Below, piece by piece: positions 26,028 through 34,337 of a stretch of 64,000 bases of DNA (the first letter of the stretch is position 1; the number at the start of each line of letters is the position of its first letter). A model generated the notes under the pieces. The model saw nothing but the letters and a program-made list of their open reading frames with translations, had not been told where the DNA came from and made no database searches. The DNA is taken from assembly GCF_016908975.1 (NCBI RefSeq), contig NZ_JAFBEX010000021.1:27841-91840 (forward strand), read 5' to 3'. The translations under genes were made by a program, and so were the position numbers. Origin of the DNA: Neobacillus cucumis. Lineage in GTDB: Bacteria; Bacillota; Bacilli; Bacillales; Cytobacillaceae.

Positions 26028-27299
26028 ATGGAGAAGAAAAGAAATTGGGCAGGTAATTATCAATATAGTACAACTAACTGGCATGAACCTGAATCGGTTG
26101 AAGAAGTTCAACAATTGGTTTCAAGTTTAAAAAAGCTGCGTGTGATCGGATCGCGTCACTCGTTTAATAGTATCGCAGATTCTGAGGAAAATATGGTATC
26201 CTTGCAAAAGCTCAACAGGGTAATATCCATAGATCGAGAAAAACAAACGGTGATCGTGGAAGCAGGAATCAACTATGGTGAACTGGGGTCTGTGCTTCAG
26301 CAACATGGCTTAGCTTTACATAACCTTGCATCCCTTCCTCACATTTCGGTTGCTGGGGCTATTGCAACGGCCACACATGGTTCAGGAAATCGTAATCAAA
26401 ATTTAGCTGCAGCGGTCCGTGCGATGGAAGTGGTCACTGCGGATGGAAGTATTGTCACTTTTTCAAAAGAAAAATCCGATGAAGAATTACATGGTGCTGT
26501 AGTAGGACTTGGTGGATTAGGTGTCGTCACAAAGCTAACACTAGATGTTCATCCAAGTCATCAAATGAGGCAGGATGTATACGAGAACCTTCCGTTAGCA
26601 CAACTAGAACATGATTTTGATTCCATTTTTTCTAATGCGTATAGCGTTAGCTTGTTTACGGATTGGCAGGATGAGCGGTTTAACCAGGTGTGGCTGAAGA
26701 GCAAAGTACCGGATGATCAGACGTTTTCGTTTGGAGAAGATTTTTATGGAGCAAAAGCCGCCAAAGAAAATCTCCATCCCGTCCCTGGGGTTGGAGCAGA
26801 AAATTGTACAGCCCAGCTAGGGGTGCCAGGGGATTGGCTGGATCGCATGCCACACTTCCGAATGGATTTTACCCCAAGTAAAGGACAAGAGCTGCAAAGT
26901 GAATATATTATGGCCCGCGAGCATGCCTATGCCGCTCTTTCTGCGGTTAGTGAAATCCGTGAACAAATCGCGCCACATTTATTAATATGCGAGGTGCGGA
27001 CCATTGCCGAGGACGAGCTTTGGTTAAGCCCATCCTATAAGCAGGATTCCGTTGCCATACACTTTACGTGGCAGGATAAATGGGCGGATGTACAGAAGGT
27101 GCTTCCGCTCATTGAAGCCCAGCTAGAACCTTTTCAGGCTAAGCCACATTGGGGAAAACTGTTTACTACCTCCCCTGCCAAAATACAGTCACTTTATGAG
27201 AAGATGCCTGCCTTTCAGCAGCTGCTTATGAAGTATGATGCAAATGGCAAGTTTCGGAATGCCTATTTGAATCACTATATATTTAATGAGACAGAGTGA
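26028..27299 (+). CDS. FAD-linked alditol/xylitol oxidase-like protein
   Basis: The 423-residue protein belongs to the VAO/D-arabinono-lactone oxidase group. The FAD-binding domain runs from 10 to 175: RVIGSRHSFN holds the His that carries covalent FAD in alditol oxidase, followed by HISVAGAIATATHGSG. The C-terminal substrate domain ends with FRNAYLNHYI. Relatives oxidise the C1 hydroxyl of sugar alcohols such as xylitol or sorbitol, producing hydrogen peroxide. The ATG at 26028 follows GGAGTGGG; the frame also opens at a GTG nine bases earlier. No signal peptide is present. Followed by a strong terminator. Confidence 0.88.
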   Translation: MEKKRNWAGNYQYSTTNWHEPESVEEVQQLVSSLKKLRVIGSRHSFNSIADSEENMVSLQKLNRVISIDREKQTVIVEAGINYGELGSVLQQHGLALHNLASLPHISVAGAIATATHGSGNRNQNLAAAVRAMEVVTADGSIVTFSKEKSDEELHGAVVGLGGLGVVTKLTLDVHPSHQMRQDVYENLPLAQLEHDFDSIFSNAYSVSLFTDWQDERFNQVWLKSKVPDDQTFSFGEDFYGAKAAKENLHPVPGVGAENCTAQLGVPGDWLDRMPHFRMDFTPSKGQELQSEYIMAREHAYAALSAVSEIREQIAPHLLICEVRTIAEDELWLSPSYKQDSVAIHFTWQDKWADVQKVLPLIEAQLEPFQAKPHWGKLFTTSPAKIQSLYEKMPAFQQLLMKYDANGKFRNAYLNHYIFNETE

Positions 27300-27418
27300 A
27301 GCCTCTAAGCAAAATAGAGTGATAGTTTGCTTCGTTTAGAAAGCAACTTCGGTCACCCAATATGAACCACTATCCCTAAATACTGTTAGGAAAATTATCG
27401 AAAAAAATCGTTTGAATA

Positions 27419-27454
27419 TGAAGGCCTCTTGCGAGTGAATGCAAGAGGCCTTCA
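27419..27454 (+). terminator. Strong hairpin after the FAD oxidase gene
   Basis: GAAGGCCTCTTGC and GCAAGAGGCCTTC form a perfect 13-bp stem with an 8-nt loop, lying between the oxidase gene and the converging pox remnant/epimerase unit. Confidence 0.8.
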
Positions 27455-27479
27455 TCTATACGATCCATCATTTTGGCGA

Positions 27480-27620
27480 TCAGCGTAAAAAGTTCGTTTT
27501 GGCAAGGTCAATGAGCTCGTTGCCGTGCCCGTTCAAAACGGCTTTCATCATCCGAAGGCTAAATCCATGCGCATGTTCAAATGTGATTTTAGTTGGAAAA
27601 GCCAATTCTTGGCGGTTCAC
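27480..27620 (-). pseudogene. 3'-terminal remnant of a PoxB-like pyruvate oxidase gene
   Basis: The minus strand reads SVNRQELAFPTKITFEHAHG, then FSLRMMKAVLNGHGNELIDL and AKTNFLR with a stop. This is the C-terminus of the intact pyruvate oxidase at 34338-36065, still in frame over about 47 codons and about 90% identical. There is no upstream part of the gene: the sequence switches abruptly, about 5 bp after the epimerase stop codon. It is the scar of a recombination or deletion between two pox copies. Confidence 0.85.
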
Positions 27621-27624
27621 GGAG

Positions 27625-28641
27625 CTATTCCTTAACCATCTTTAGTGCCGTATTTAATCCGTCAATAACCCTGTCACACCAATGGTCAAATTCCTCATCC
27701 GTTTTTTGTAGTTCAGGATGAGCTAATATGTATTCAACCGTTTGCTTAATTCCTTGGTCAAATCGAGTCGTCGCAACAAAATCGGGAACAAGTCTTTTTA
27801 GTTTAGAATTGTCGAAAACGACGGAATTGGCCTTATCCCCCAATAATCCACCCCTGTAATCTTCCTTACTGCAAGCGTCCAAAAATTCTGATGACACATG
27901 GATCGCATTGAGTTTGACTGCGAGTGCGTCCGCGATGGCCTGGTAAATTTGATTCCAGGTAAGACTTTCATCTGAAGTGATTTGAACAGCCTCACCGATT
28001 GCATGAATATTGCCCATTAAGCCAATAAAGCCTTTGGCAAAATCACTATTGTGTGTCATTGTCCATAATGATGTACCATCACCATGAATAATAACCGGCT
28101 TATTCTCTAGCATGCGTTTTGCTACCTGCCAGGAACCATTGCTTCCATGTACTCCAAGCGGAATCGAACGTTCATCATAGGTATGACTTGGTCTTACAAT
28201 CGTAATCGGAAAGCCTTCCTCTCGGTAAAGTTTCAGCAAATACTCTTCACAGGCAATCTTATTTCTCGAATACTCCCAATATGGATTTGATAAGGGCGTT
28301 CCTTCTGTAATTCGATAGTCGGACAAAGGAGTTTGGTAGGCAGAAGCCGAGCTAATAAAGATAAATTGTTTCGTTTTCCCCTTAAATAAGCGATAATCTC
28401 TTTCTAGTTGTGCAGGTACAAACGCGATGAAATCAGCCACAACATCAAACGTTAAATCTTCAATCAGTCTGGAAACTTGCTCTTCATCATTAATATCTGC
28501 TTGAAGTAAGTTTACCCCTTCTGGCAAACGATCCTTTCGATTCCCCCGATTAAGAAGGTAAAGCTCACATCCCATTGTTACCAATTGCTTCGTGATAGCA
28601 GAACTAATCGTTCCTGTCCCACCGATAAATAACGCTTTCAT
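27625..28641 (-). CDS. NAD-dependent epimerase/dehydratase (extended SDR)
   Basis: The 338-residue protein has a Rossmann dinucleotide site at the N-terminus (MKALFIGGTGTISSAI), the catalytic YSRNK (YxxxK) near 143-147 with SSASAY before it, and a C-terminal substrate domain. It resembles nucleoside-diphosphate-sugar epimerases or isoflavone-reductase-like proteins; the substrate is not known. The start codon follows GGAGGTGGAACC. It stands as a single gene; immediately downstream lies a pox remnant. A shorter, dead relative of its 3' end is at 20329-20450. Confidence 0.88.
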   Translation of the reverse strand: MKALFIGGTGTISSAITKQLVTMGCELYLLNRGNRKDRLPEGVNLLQADINDEEQVSRLIEDLTFDVVADFIAFVPAQLERDYRLFKGKTKQFIFISSASAYQTPLSDYRITEGTPLSNPYWEYSRNKIACEEYLLKLYREEGFPITIVRPSHTYDERSIPLGVHGSNGSWQVAKRMLENKPVIIHGDGTSLWTMTHNSDFAKGFIGLMGNIHAIGEAVQITSDESLTWNQIYQAIADALAVKLNAIHVSSEFLDACSKEDYRGGLLGDKANSVVFDNSKLKRLVPDFVATTRFDQGIKQTVEYILAHPELQKTDEEFDHWCDRVIDGLNTALKMVKE

Positions 28642-28795
28642 GGTTCCACCTCCGCTATTTTCCTAACGCTTTCATACAATTAAACTATTTCTTGCAAAAT
28701 AGCGAAAATCCTTTAAAAATGAAAAGTTATATATGATTACCTGATGATCTAGAACCCCAATTGTCTTCCCGCATCCGACTTTTCCTAATTATTGC

Positions 28796-30064
28796 TTAAT
28801 TTAGGTTCATTAATGTACCAAGGTGAACAATCCAGGATGGATTTACTCCTACTTTTTCTTCACCTTTTAACCCTTTAAGAATCGCAACCCAATGACCTCT
28901 TTTTTGACCCGTCTCTACCTTTTGTTTATGTAGAATACCTTTCTTTTGTACAAATACGTAGCTCGATTTTCCAATCGTAATGATGCTCGTTTCAGGAACT
29001 GCTTGCAATTGTTTAGACTGCAGAACAACGTCTAGTGTGGTAGAGTAGCCAGGATATAGACCTTTTTGGGAATCAAGACTTGCTTTAAAAGAATAGGATG
29101 GAACCGGTTCTTGTTGTGAATCTTTATCCTTATTAACTGGTGCTTTATAGGTAGGATAATCACTTACCTCCGTTATTTTCCCGTTCCAAATCTTATTGGC
29201 AACTACATTAGAAGTTACTGTAATCGGTTGGCCTGGTGTAATTTTAGCTTTTTCTGCTTCTGTTAGCTTTCCTTCAATTTCAAACGGATCATTAGAAACG
29301 ATTTCCATGATGGCTAATTGCTGATTTTCTTTTGCTTGGAAACCTTGCCCTAAATTCTTATTCAGGTTAACTATCACACCTGCAGTGTTGCTAGAGACAA
29401 TTAAGGAATCGAGCTCGGCTTGAAGCTTTTCTGCCTCCAACGTATATTTTTCGACCTTTAATTCTGCCGCACGGGAGTCAGCTTTTGCTGTATTTAGTTC
29501 AGCTTTAAGTGACAGAATTGATTTATCATCTATACTATCCGAATCACCCACACCAGTTAGATTTGTTGTAACGGTGGTATTGGTGGCGTCGCTTGTACCT
29601 GGTGTAGTAGTAGATTCAGCTTCCAGTAAATCCTGTTCTAACGAAGTGATTTGCTCTTGCAGTTGTTTAGCACTCGTTTCTGCTAATTGTTTATTTATTT
29701 CTGCTTGTCCTAGTTCTGCCTTTAATGCTGAGCCTTCGTACGAAAAGAGCTGTTGTCCTTTAGAAACCGTTTCCCCTTCCTTTACAAAAATCTCTTGTAT
29801 AGATCCTTTTGAGGCATTTACATAAATCGTTTCAGTATGACTTTGTACAACACGAGCTGATACTGTTTTTGTTTTAATGAAGGTTTTTTCTGTCGGATTC
29901 ATAAATACTAACTTCTTTAAATCCCTTTTATTCCATTCAATTATGGCTAAACTTAACATAACAAAAATAAGTATCAGAACAAGGAACCCAAGTAAAATCA
30001 TTTTCTTCTGACGTGGGGTACGTGCTTGTTCGTTTTCTGTACCAAATCTCTTTGCTGTTTCCAT
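28796..30064 (-). CDS. HlyD/RND-type efflux adaptor protein
   Basis: The 422-residue protein has a cytosolic N-terminus, one membrane anchor (ILLGFLVLILIFVMLSLAII, about 24-44), a biotinyl-lipoyl-like half domain (GSIQEIFVKEGETVSKGQQLF), a long coiled-coil hairpin (about 110-245) and a matching second half domain (AGVIVNLNKNLGQGF), then a beta-barrel and membrane-proximal domain. This is the YknX/HlyD pattern of adaptor subunits that work with MacB-type ABC exporters. No ATPase or permease gene is next to it, which is odd, since such genes usually form an operon. The ATG follows GGGTAGGG. Confidence 0.88.
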   Translation of the reverse strand: METAKRFGTENEQARTPRQKKMILLGFLVLILIFVMLSLAIIEWNKRDLKKLVFMNPTEKTFIKTKTVSARVVQSHTETIYVNASKGSIQEIFVKEGETVSKGQQLFSYEGSALKAELGQAEINKQLAETSAKQLQEQITSLEQDLLEAESTTTPGTSDATNTTVTTNLTGVGDSDSIDDKSILSLKAELNTAKADSRAAELKVEKYTLEAEKLQAELDSLIVSSNTAGVIVNLNKNLGQGFQAKENQQLAIMEIVSNDPFEIEGKLTEAEKAKITPGQPITVTSNVVANKIWNGKITEVSDYPTYKAPVNKDKDSQQEPVPSYSFKASLDSQKGLYPGYSTTLDVVLQSKQLQAVPETSIITIGKSSYVFVQKKGILHKQKVETGQKRGHWVAILKGLKGEEKVGVNPSWIVHLGTLMNLN

Positions 30065-30341
30065 AACCCTACCCTTTCTATATAGATTAATAGCAAATTT
30101 TGCAATAATCTATAAAACAATTTTCTACTATATTGTCTATTTTTTACAAGTAAGTTTCAAGGAATATTTTTAGAAAAATTCAATTAGATTAATTCACAAA
30201 TTTGTAAAAGGCGCTCTTAAGGCAATTGCAAAAAAAGACCGAGTGTACTCTGGTCTACGTACTTCTCTTTCTAAAACATATTAGTATGATCATCCGAATA
30301 AAAAACAATTGTATTACGGGGGGAAGATTATGATAAAACAT

Positions 30342-30370
30342 TTGACAAAAGTATCTATTTATGCTATAAT
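30342..30370 (+). promoter_or_regulatory. Consensus sigma-A promoter of the PPM-type methyltransferase
   Basis: TTGACA (30342-30347) and TATAAT (30365-30370) are separated by 17 bp. Shortly downstream, TTCTCCTGGCCAGGGGAA (about 30404-30421) can form a stem followed by TTATTTTTG, which may be an attenuator or an RNA hairpin in the leader. The rest of the 30065-30448 spacer is plain. Confidence 0.8.
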
Positions 30371-30448
30371 TTACAAATTAAAATACACTGTGTATAATAA
30401 GGTTCTCCTGGCCAGGGGAATCTTATTTTTGTTATGGGAGGCAATTGA

Positions 30449-31363
30449 ATGAAAGCCAATGAATCTAGTGTGACTTCTTTAGTTTCAGCATTCGGCCGAG
30501 CATACCACAGTAAACATGACACTCCGAAGGTTTTTGATGATTTTTTCGCGGAAAAACTAATTACTGAAAAAGAATTGGCAGACATTAGTGAAAATATGAT
30601 TAAAGGAATCTCGTTTTTCAACAGGGAGATTGCTGAAAAGTTTAAAGAACAGCCAGAAGAAATCCTAAAATGGATCACTCAGGTCCAGCTATCCCCCACT
30701 CCGCTTGCTCGGGCGGCTTATTGCGAGGAAGTTTTAGCAATCGAAATGAGGTTAGGATTGCAACAATATGTAATCCTTGGGGCTGGGCTGGATACATTCT
30801 GTTTCAGGCATCCAGAATTGGAAAACTCTTTGGAAATCTATGAAATGGACCATCCTGCTACACAAGCATTTAAAAGAAGCAGACTTGCTCAGGCAGATTT
30901 AGAGATTCCCAAAAATCTTCATATGATTCCGGTTGACTTTACTGAAGAATTTTCCTTTGAGAGCATCCAGGAAAGAGGGTTTCAAAATAAAAAAACGTTG
31001 TTCAGTCTTCTGGGTGTCACCTTTTATCTAACAAAAGACGAAAACTCCCGTTTGTTTAGTGAACTTTTTACTAAAGTCCCTGAGGGAAGTTCCATCGTTT
31101 TTGATTATGCGGATGAAAATCTTTTTAAAGAAAAAGGATTTTCAAATCGAGTGGAAAATATGCTGAAGATGACGTTGGCCGGCGGCGAAGTAATGAAATC
31201 ATGCTTCAGTTATCACGAGATCGAGAAGATGCTTGAAGATGCAGGTTTGCTAATTTTTGAACACTTGTCACCCACTGATATAAACAATCGATTTTTCCGT
31301 CACCGGACGGACTATTTAAGAGCCTTCGAAACGGTCCATTATATCCATGCAGTCAAGAAATAG
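30449..31363 (+). CDS. Class I SAM methyltransferase of the PPM (leucine carboxyl methyltransferase-like) family
   Basis: The 304-residue protein follows the bacterial PF04072-type pattern: TPLARAAYCEEVLAIEMRLG, then QYVILGAGLDTFCFRHPEL as the SAM-binding loop, EMDHPATQAFKRSRL, and FSLLGVTFYLT. These proteins methylate small molecules or polyketide-like acceptors; the substrate is unknown. The ATG follows GGGAGG and has a consensus sigma-A promoter about 80 bp upstream. A terminator follows. A short overlapping frame with a good ribosome site (30331-30451) is discussed under the rejected items. Confidence 0.85.
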   Translation: MKANESSVTSLVSAFGRAYHSKHDTPKVFDDFFAEKLITEKELADISENMIKGISFFNREIAEKFKEQPEEILKWITQVQLSPTPLARAAYCEEVLAIEMRLGLQQYVILGAGLDTFCFRHPELENSLEIYEMDHPATQAFKRSRLAQADLEIPKNLHMIPVDFTEEFSFESIQERGFQNKKTLFSLLGVTFYLTKDENSRLFSELFTKVPEGSSIVFDYADENLFKEKGFSNRVENMLKMTLAGGEVMKSCFSYHEIEKMLEDAGLLIFEHLSPTDINNRFFRHRTDYLRAFETVHYIHAVKK

Positions 31364-31388
31364 TTATGGCTTCTTTTTCTAAAAGACC

Positions 31389-31420
31389 AAAAGCGTTCCT
31401 GCTTTTGCAGAAACGCTTTC
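31389..31420 (+). terminator. Terminator of the PPM methyltransferase gene
   Basis: AAAGCGTT-CCTGC and GCAGAAACGCTTT arms with a 4- to 5-nt loop, followed by CTTTAG, about 25 bp past the stop codon. Confidence 0.7.
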
Positions 31421-31553
31421 TTTAGTACAGCATACCTGAAAATCAAATTAACATTTACCTTTTATATGAAATATATTACAGTAGTTACGCTGTTTAACCT
31501 ATGTTTTAATAGGGATATAGTCTTATTTTGTCTTTTAGCTGCGAGGTGAACGA

Positions 31554-32390
31554 ATGTTGAAATTAGAGGAAAATAATAAGAGACGCTGGTTGAGTCATAT
31601 ACGCAAAAATAAAGGAATGACTCAACAGCAAGTTGCCTCGAGCTCCTTTATTGATCGATCTTATTATTCGCAGATAGAAAGTGGAAAACGAAGCCCTGGC
31701 CTAAATGTTGCTAAAAACATAGCAAAGGTGTTGAATTTTGACCCGCTATTATTCTATGAGGATGATCAAAATTTCAATTTACTTGAAGACACAACCATAA
31801 ACAAAGATATTTATGAACGCTTAAAAAAACTTGACAGTGGACGTGTAGTATACCTTTATAGCAATTATGAAAATTACTTGCAACATGCTATTTCGTTTCT
31901 TTTAATAGGAGTTAGCAAAAATCATCAATGCTTATTGATTGATATCCCAGATAATTTATCACAGATTAAGCAAGCGTTATTAACGAATCTAACCATAGGT
32001 GAAATCAATAAACAAATCCATTTCATCAATTTGGAAGATCTTAAGAAACCTGAACCTGAAGTGGTTGTTGATCCTTTAATAAGGATCAACAACAAGATGG
32101 ATGAAATGGAGTCCATCTATATATGGTCACACGAGCAACATGATGAATCTGATAACTGGGTATGCCAGTTACAAAATCGTTTAAATACAGAGAAGATCAA
32201 ATTAAAGAATAAAAAGGTTTTAATGGTGTGTTCTAACAATGCTGCTAAAGTAACCGCAGGTACACACATCAAGCTGATGAGAGAATGTCCTTATCTTATG
32301 ACCGATTTTGAAATAGTCGAATCTCCATTGTACCAATTAAATAAAAATTCGAGGATATTCCCCTCATTTTATATTCAGGAGAATATGTAG
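31554..32390 (+). CDS. XRE-type HTH regulator with C-terminal MEDS domain
   Basis: Residues 10-70 are a helix-turn-helix of the XRE/SinR kind (IRKNKGMTQQQVASSSFIDRSYYSQIESGKRSPGL). Residues 95-270 match the MEDS (DcmR sensory) domain: SGRVVYLYSNYENYLQHAISFLLIG, then ECPYLMTDFEIVESPLY near the end. MEDS domains are RecA-like folds thought to sense hydrocarbon derivatives or to signal in phosphorelay-like circuits; the ligand is unknown here. The start follows GAGGTGAACGA. A second gene carrying only a MEDS domain follows 55 bp later, which makes an HTH-MEDS/MEDS operon. Confidence 0.8.
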   Translation: MLKLEENNKRRWLSHIRKNKGMTQQQVASSSFIDRSYYSQIESGKRSPGLNVAKNIAKVLNFDPLLFYEDDQNFNLLEDTTINKDIYERLKKLDSGRVVYLYSNYENYLQHAISFLLIGVSKNHQCLLIDIPDNLSQIKQALLTNLTIGEINKQIHFINLEDLKKPEPEVVVDPLIRINNKMDEMESIYIWSHEQHDESDNWVCQLQNRLNTEKIKLKNKKVLMVCSNNAAKVTAGTHIKLMRECPYLMTDFEIVESPLYQLNKNSRIFPSFYIQENM

Positions 32391-32445
32391 AACCGCGTCT
32401 TATTGGCCTTTTAAAGAATTGAAATTTTTAAAATGAGGTGTTATT

Positions 32446-33009
32446 TTGACTAAGATGTTTCAATTATCAAATGATCTGGAAGTTAGCAATTCAGCACACA
32501 TATTATACTTTTTCGAGGACCATAATAGCTATCTTAATAATATGATTGCTTATATAAAAGCAGGGATTGAAAGAAACCATCATCTCCTTATAATAGAAAA
32601 TAAATATTTATATAACGAGGCAGAAAAGAAAATTAATCAATTATTTTCAAAAGAGGCTCAAAAATTTATTCACTATATCGATAATTACCTTTTTTATCGT
32701 TGTTACGGTGATTTTCATATTCACAGTATTGTTGAACACTTTGGGGAAATATTAACTCCCTTTTTCAATGAAAAAATGAATATTCGTACATGGGCTCATG
32801 TAGAGTGGAAAGAACAAGATGACATTTCAAGTAAACTGGAAGAATTTGAACATCTAGCGGATTGTAGTGTAAATGAATCGGGTCTTATGTCAGTATGTGC
32901 CTACTCTGCTTCGGATGTGTCAGCGTCACTTCAGACTGGAATGATGAAGAGTCATGAATATCTTATGACGGATCAAGAGTTTGTTCGGTCTTCCTTATAT
33001 AGAAAGTAA
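32446..33009 (+). CDS. Stand-alone MEDS-domain protein
   Basis: The 187-residue protein is essentially one MEDS domain: AHILYFFEDHNSYLNNMIAYIKAGIERNHHLLIIEN at the N-terminus and SLQTGMMKSHEYLMTDQEFVRSSLYRK at the end, homologous to the second half of the upstream regulator. The start is a TTG at 32446 with GAGGTG 5 nt upstream; an ATG nine bases later is a less likely alternative. It lacks a DNA-binding domain, so it may act as a partner or antagonist of the upstream HTH-MEDS protein, for example by forming mixed dimers. That is inference from the operon. Confidence 0.75.
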   Translation: MTKMFQLSNDLEVSNSAHILYFFEDHNSYLNNMIAYIKAGIERNHHLLIIENKYLYNEAEKKINQLFSKEAQKFIHYIDNYLFYRCYGDFHIHSIVEHFGEILTPFFNEKMNIRTWAHVEWKEQDDISSKLEEFEHLADCSVNESGLMSVCAYSASDVSASLQTGMMKSHEYLMTDQEFVRSSLYRK

Positions 33010-33374
33010 GTTTTGAGAAGTTATTACTACCATCTATTGCCATCTACTTTGACCTCTTTTTCCGAATCACGCTTATTCGCAGCCGTTCTTTACGAACAAG
33101 AAACTAAAAACAGGTAATGAGCATGATTGCTACGTGAAAGCATAGTGAAATAATGGAATACATTTTCAGTTAAATCTGGTATTCCGTTCCTATTTGAAAT
33201 CCTGCGAATAAGCCAAAATTCTGCTCATGCAGTTTATCTTTTTATTGATTTTTTTATGCAAACCAGCATGGCACGTCAACAAGTATCGTAGAAAAAACAC
33301 TCTCATATCCCCTGCCTAATTTCAACTTGATTGTCGTGTAGGTATGAGAATTCATAGTTGGAGAATTTCCGTCT

Positions 33375-33580
33375 AATGTATAAAGAGGAAGGTTAAGAAA
33401 CAGATATAAGCGGAAAAATTCCGGTTAACTGCTCTAAATAAGACCAAATCCTAAGATTTGGATCATATAAACGGAAAAACTTCCTTTATTTTTAAGGAAA
33501 TACTCCTATTTCCCAATTTAAGCGGAATTTTTCCGTTTATTTTTCAAACACAGTGAAATCTACATTCAGTTATAATAGAA
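33375..33580. repeat. Dispersed palindrome-array element, copy 2 (inverted)
   Basis: Three palindromes are centred near 33416, 33477 and 33529, spaced 61 and 52 bp, the reverse order of copy 1. The reverse complement aligns with 1990-2170 including inter-palindrome sequence such as CCTTAAAAATAAAGGAAG. The rest of the 33010-34012 spacer (1 kb) has no gene I can support. Confidence 0.75.
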
Positions 33581-34012
33581 ATATTAAAAGTGTTTTGCAA
33601 GATTTACCCTTGGCGAATGATGAAGATTGTAGATGAATTTTTTAGTGGATTTAGTTACCTAAATAGATGCGAAATACTGTGTTTTTTTTCACAAAACTCC
33701 CCATCAAGAGAACCCGTTAGGCCTAGGTGCCCCTCTTTTTTATTGAGATCTCCTATCTTTTTCAATTTGTAAAAAAATCCCACAATATGATTAAAAACAA
33801 TTTCTCCATTTCATTCTTAAGGAAAGTAAAAAAGGTGTAAAAGTAGGAATGTGGCAATTAGCCACTTTGAAAAAAAACAATTTGAATTAAAATTAATATA
33901 TATATTTTTAGTATAAATTACCCACTAAACACACAAAAATTTTACACTAGAAATATCTCATACTACTGTTTACATCTATATATTCATGTAAATCTACCTA
34001 GGAGGTTCAACT

Positions 34013-34189
34013 TTGAAATCGGAGGAAAAGTTCCAAGAATTAGCAAATTATATTGAGGCAGTTAAGAATTACTATATACCTGTTTTATTAGAAGAAAAGA
34101 ATGATTATAACAACGCGATTATAAAAGGAAAGTTGAATGTATTGAATGACATTACAAAAATGATTAAAAAGTTAGAAAAAGTAAAATAG
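34013..34189 (+). CDS. Small helical protein, 58 residues
   Basis: A TTG at 34013 follows TAGGAGGTTCAACT, one of the best ribosome sites in the window. The product (MKSEEKFQELANYIEAVKNY, ending ITKMIKKLEKVK) is charged and helical, and a terminator follows 25 bp after the stop. I do not recognise the family; the ribosome site and terminator support a real gene. Confidence 0.65.
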   Translation: MKSEEKFQELANYIEAVKNYYIPVLLEEKNDYNNAIIKGKLNVLNDITKMIKKLEKVK

Positions 34190-34214
34190 ACGTATTCTTA
34201 CGTTAGTTAGAAAC

Positions 34215-34256
34215 GCCCCTATAAAGTGGTTGAATATTCACTTTTTAGGGGCAATT
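34215..34256 (+). terminator. Terminator of the 58-residue gene
   Basis: GCCCCTATAAAGTG and CACTTTTTAGGGGC form a 14-bp stem with one mismatch and are followed by an A/T-rich tract. Confidence 0.8.
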
Positions 34257-34337
34257 TAGGGATTCGTTTAATACCCTTTTATTAGTTCACCAATTCCTTT
34301 TCTTCAAATCCCTCGATAAAATCAATCATTTTGGATA

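Noticed and set aside
30331..30451. 38-residue frame with GGGGGG upstream and a stop overlapping the methyltransferase ATG
   Set aside because: The frame contains the consensus TTGACA/TATAAT promoter of the methyltransferase, so it would not be on that transcript; no similarity to any protein I know.
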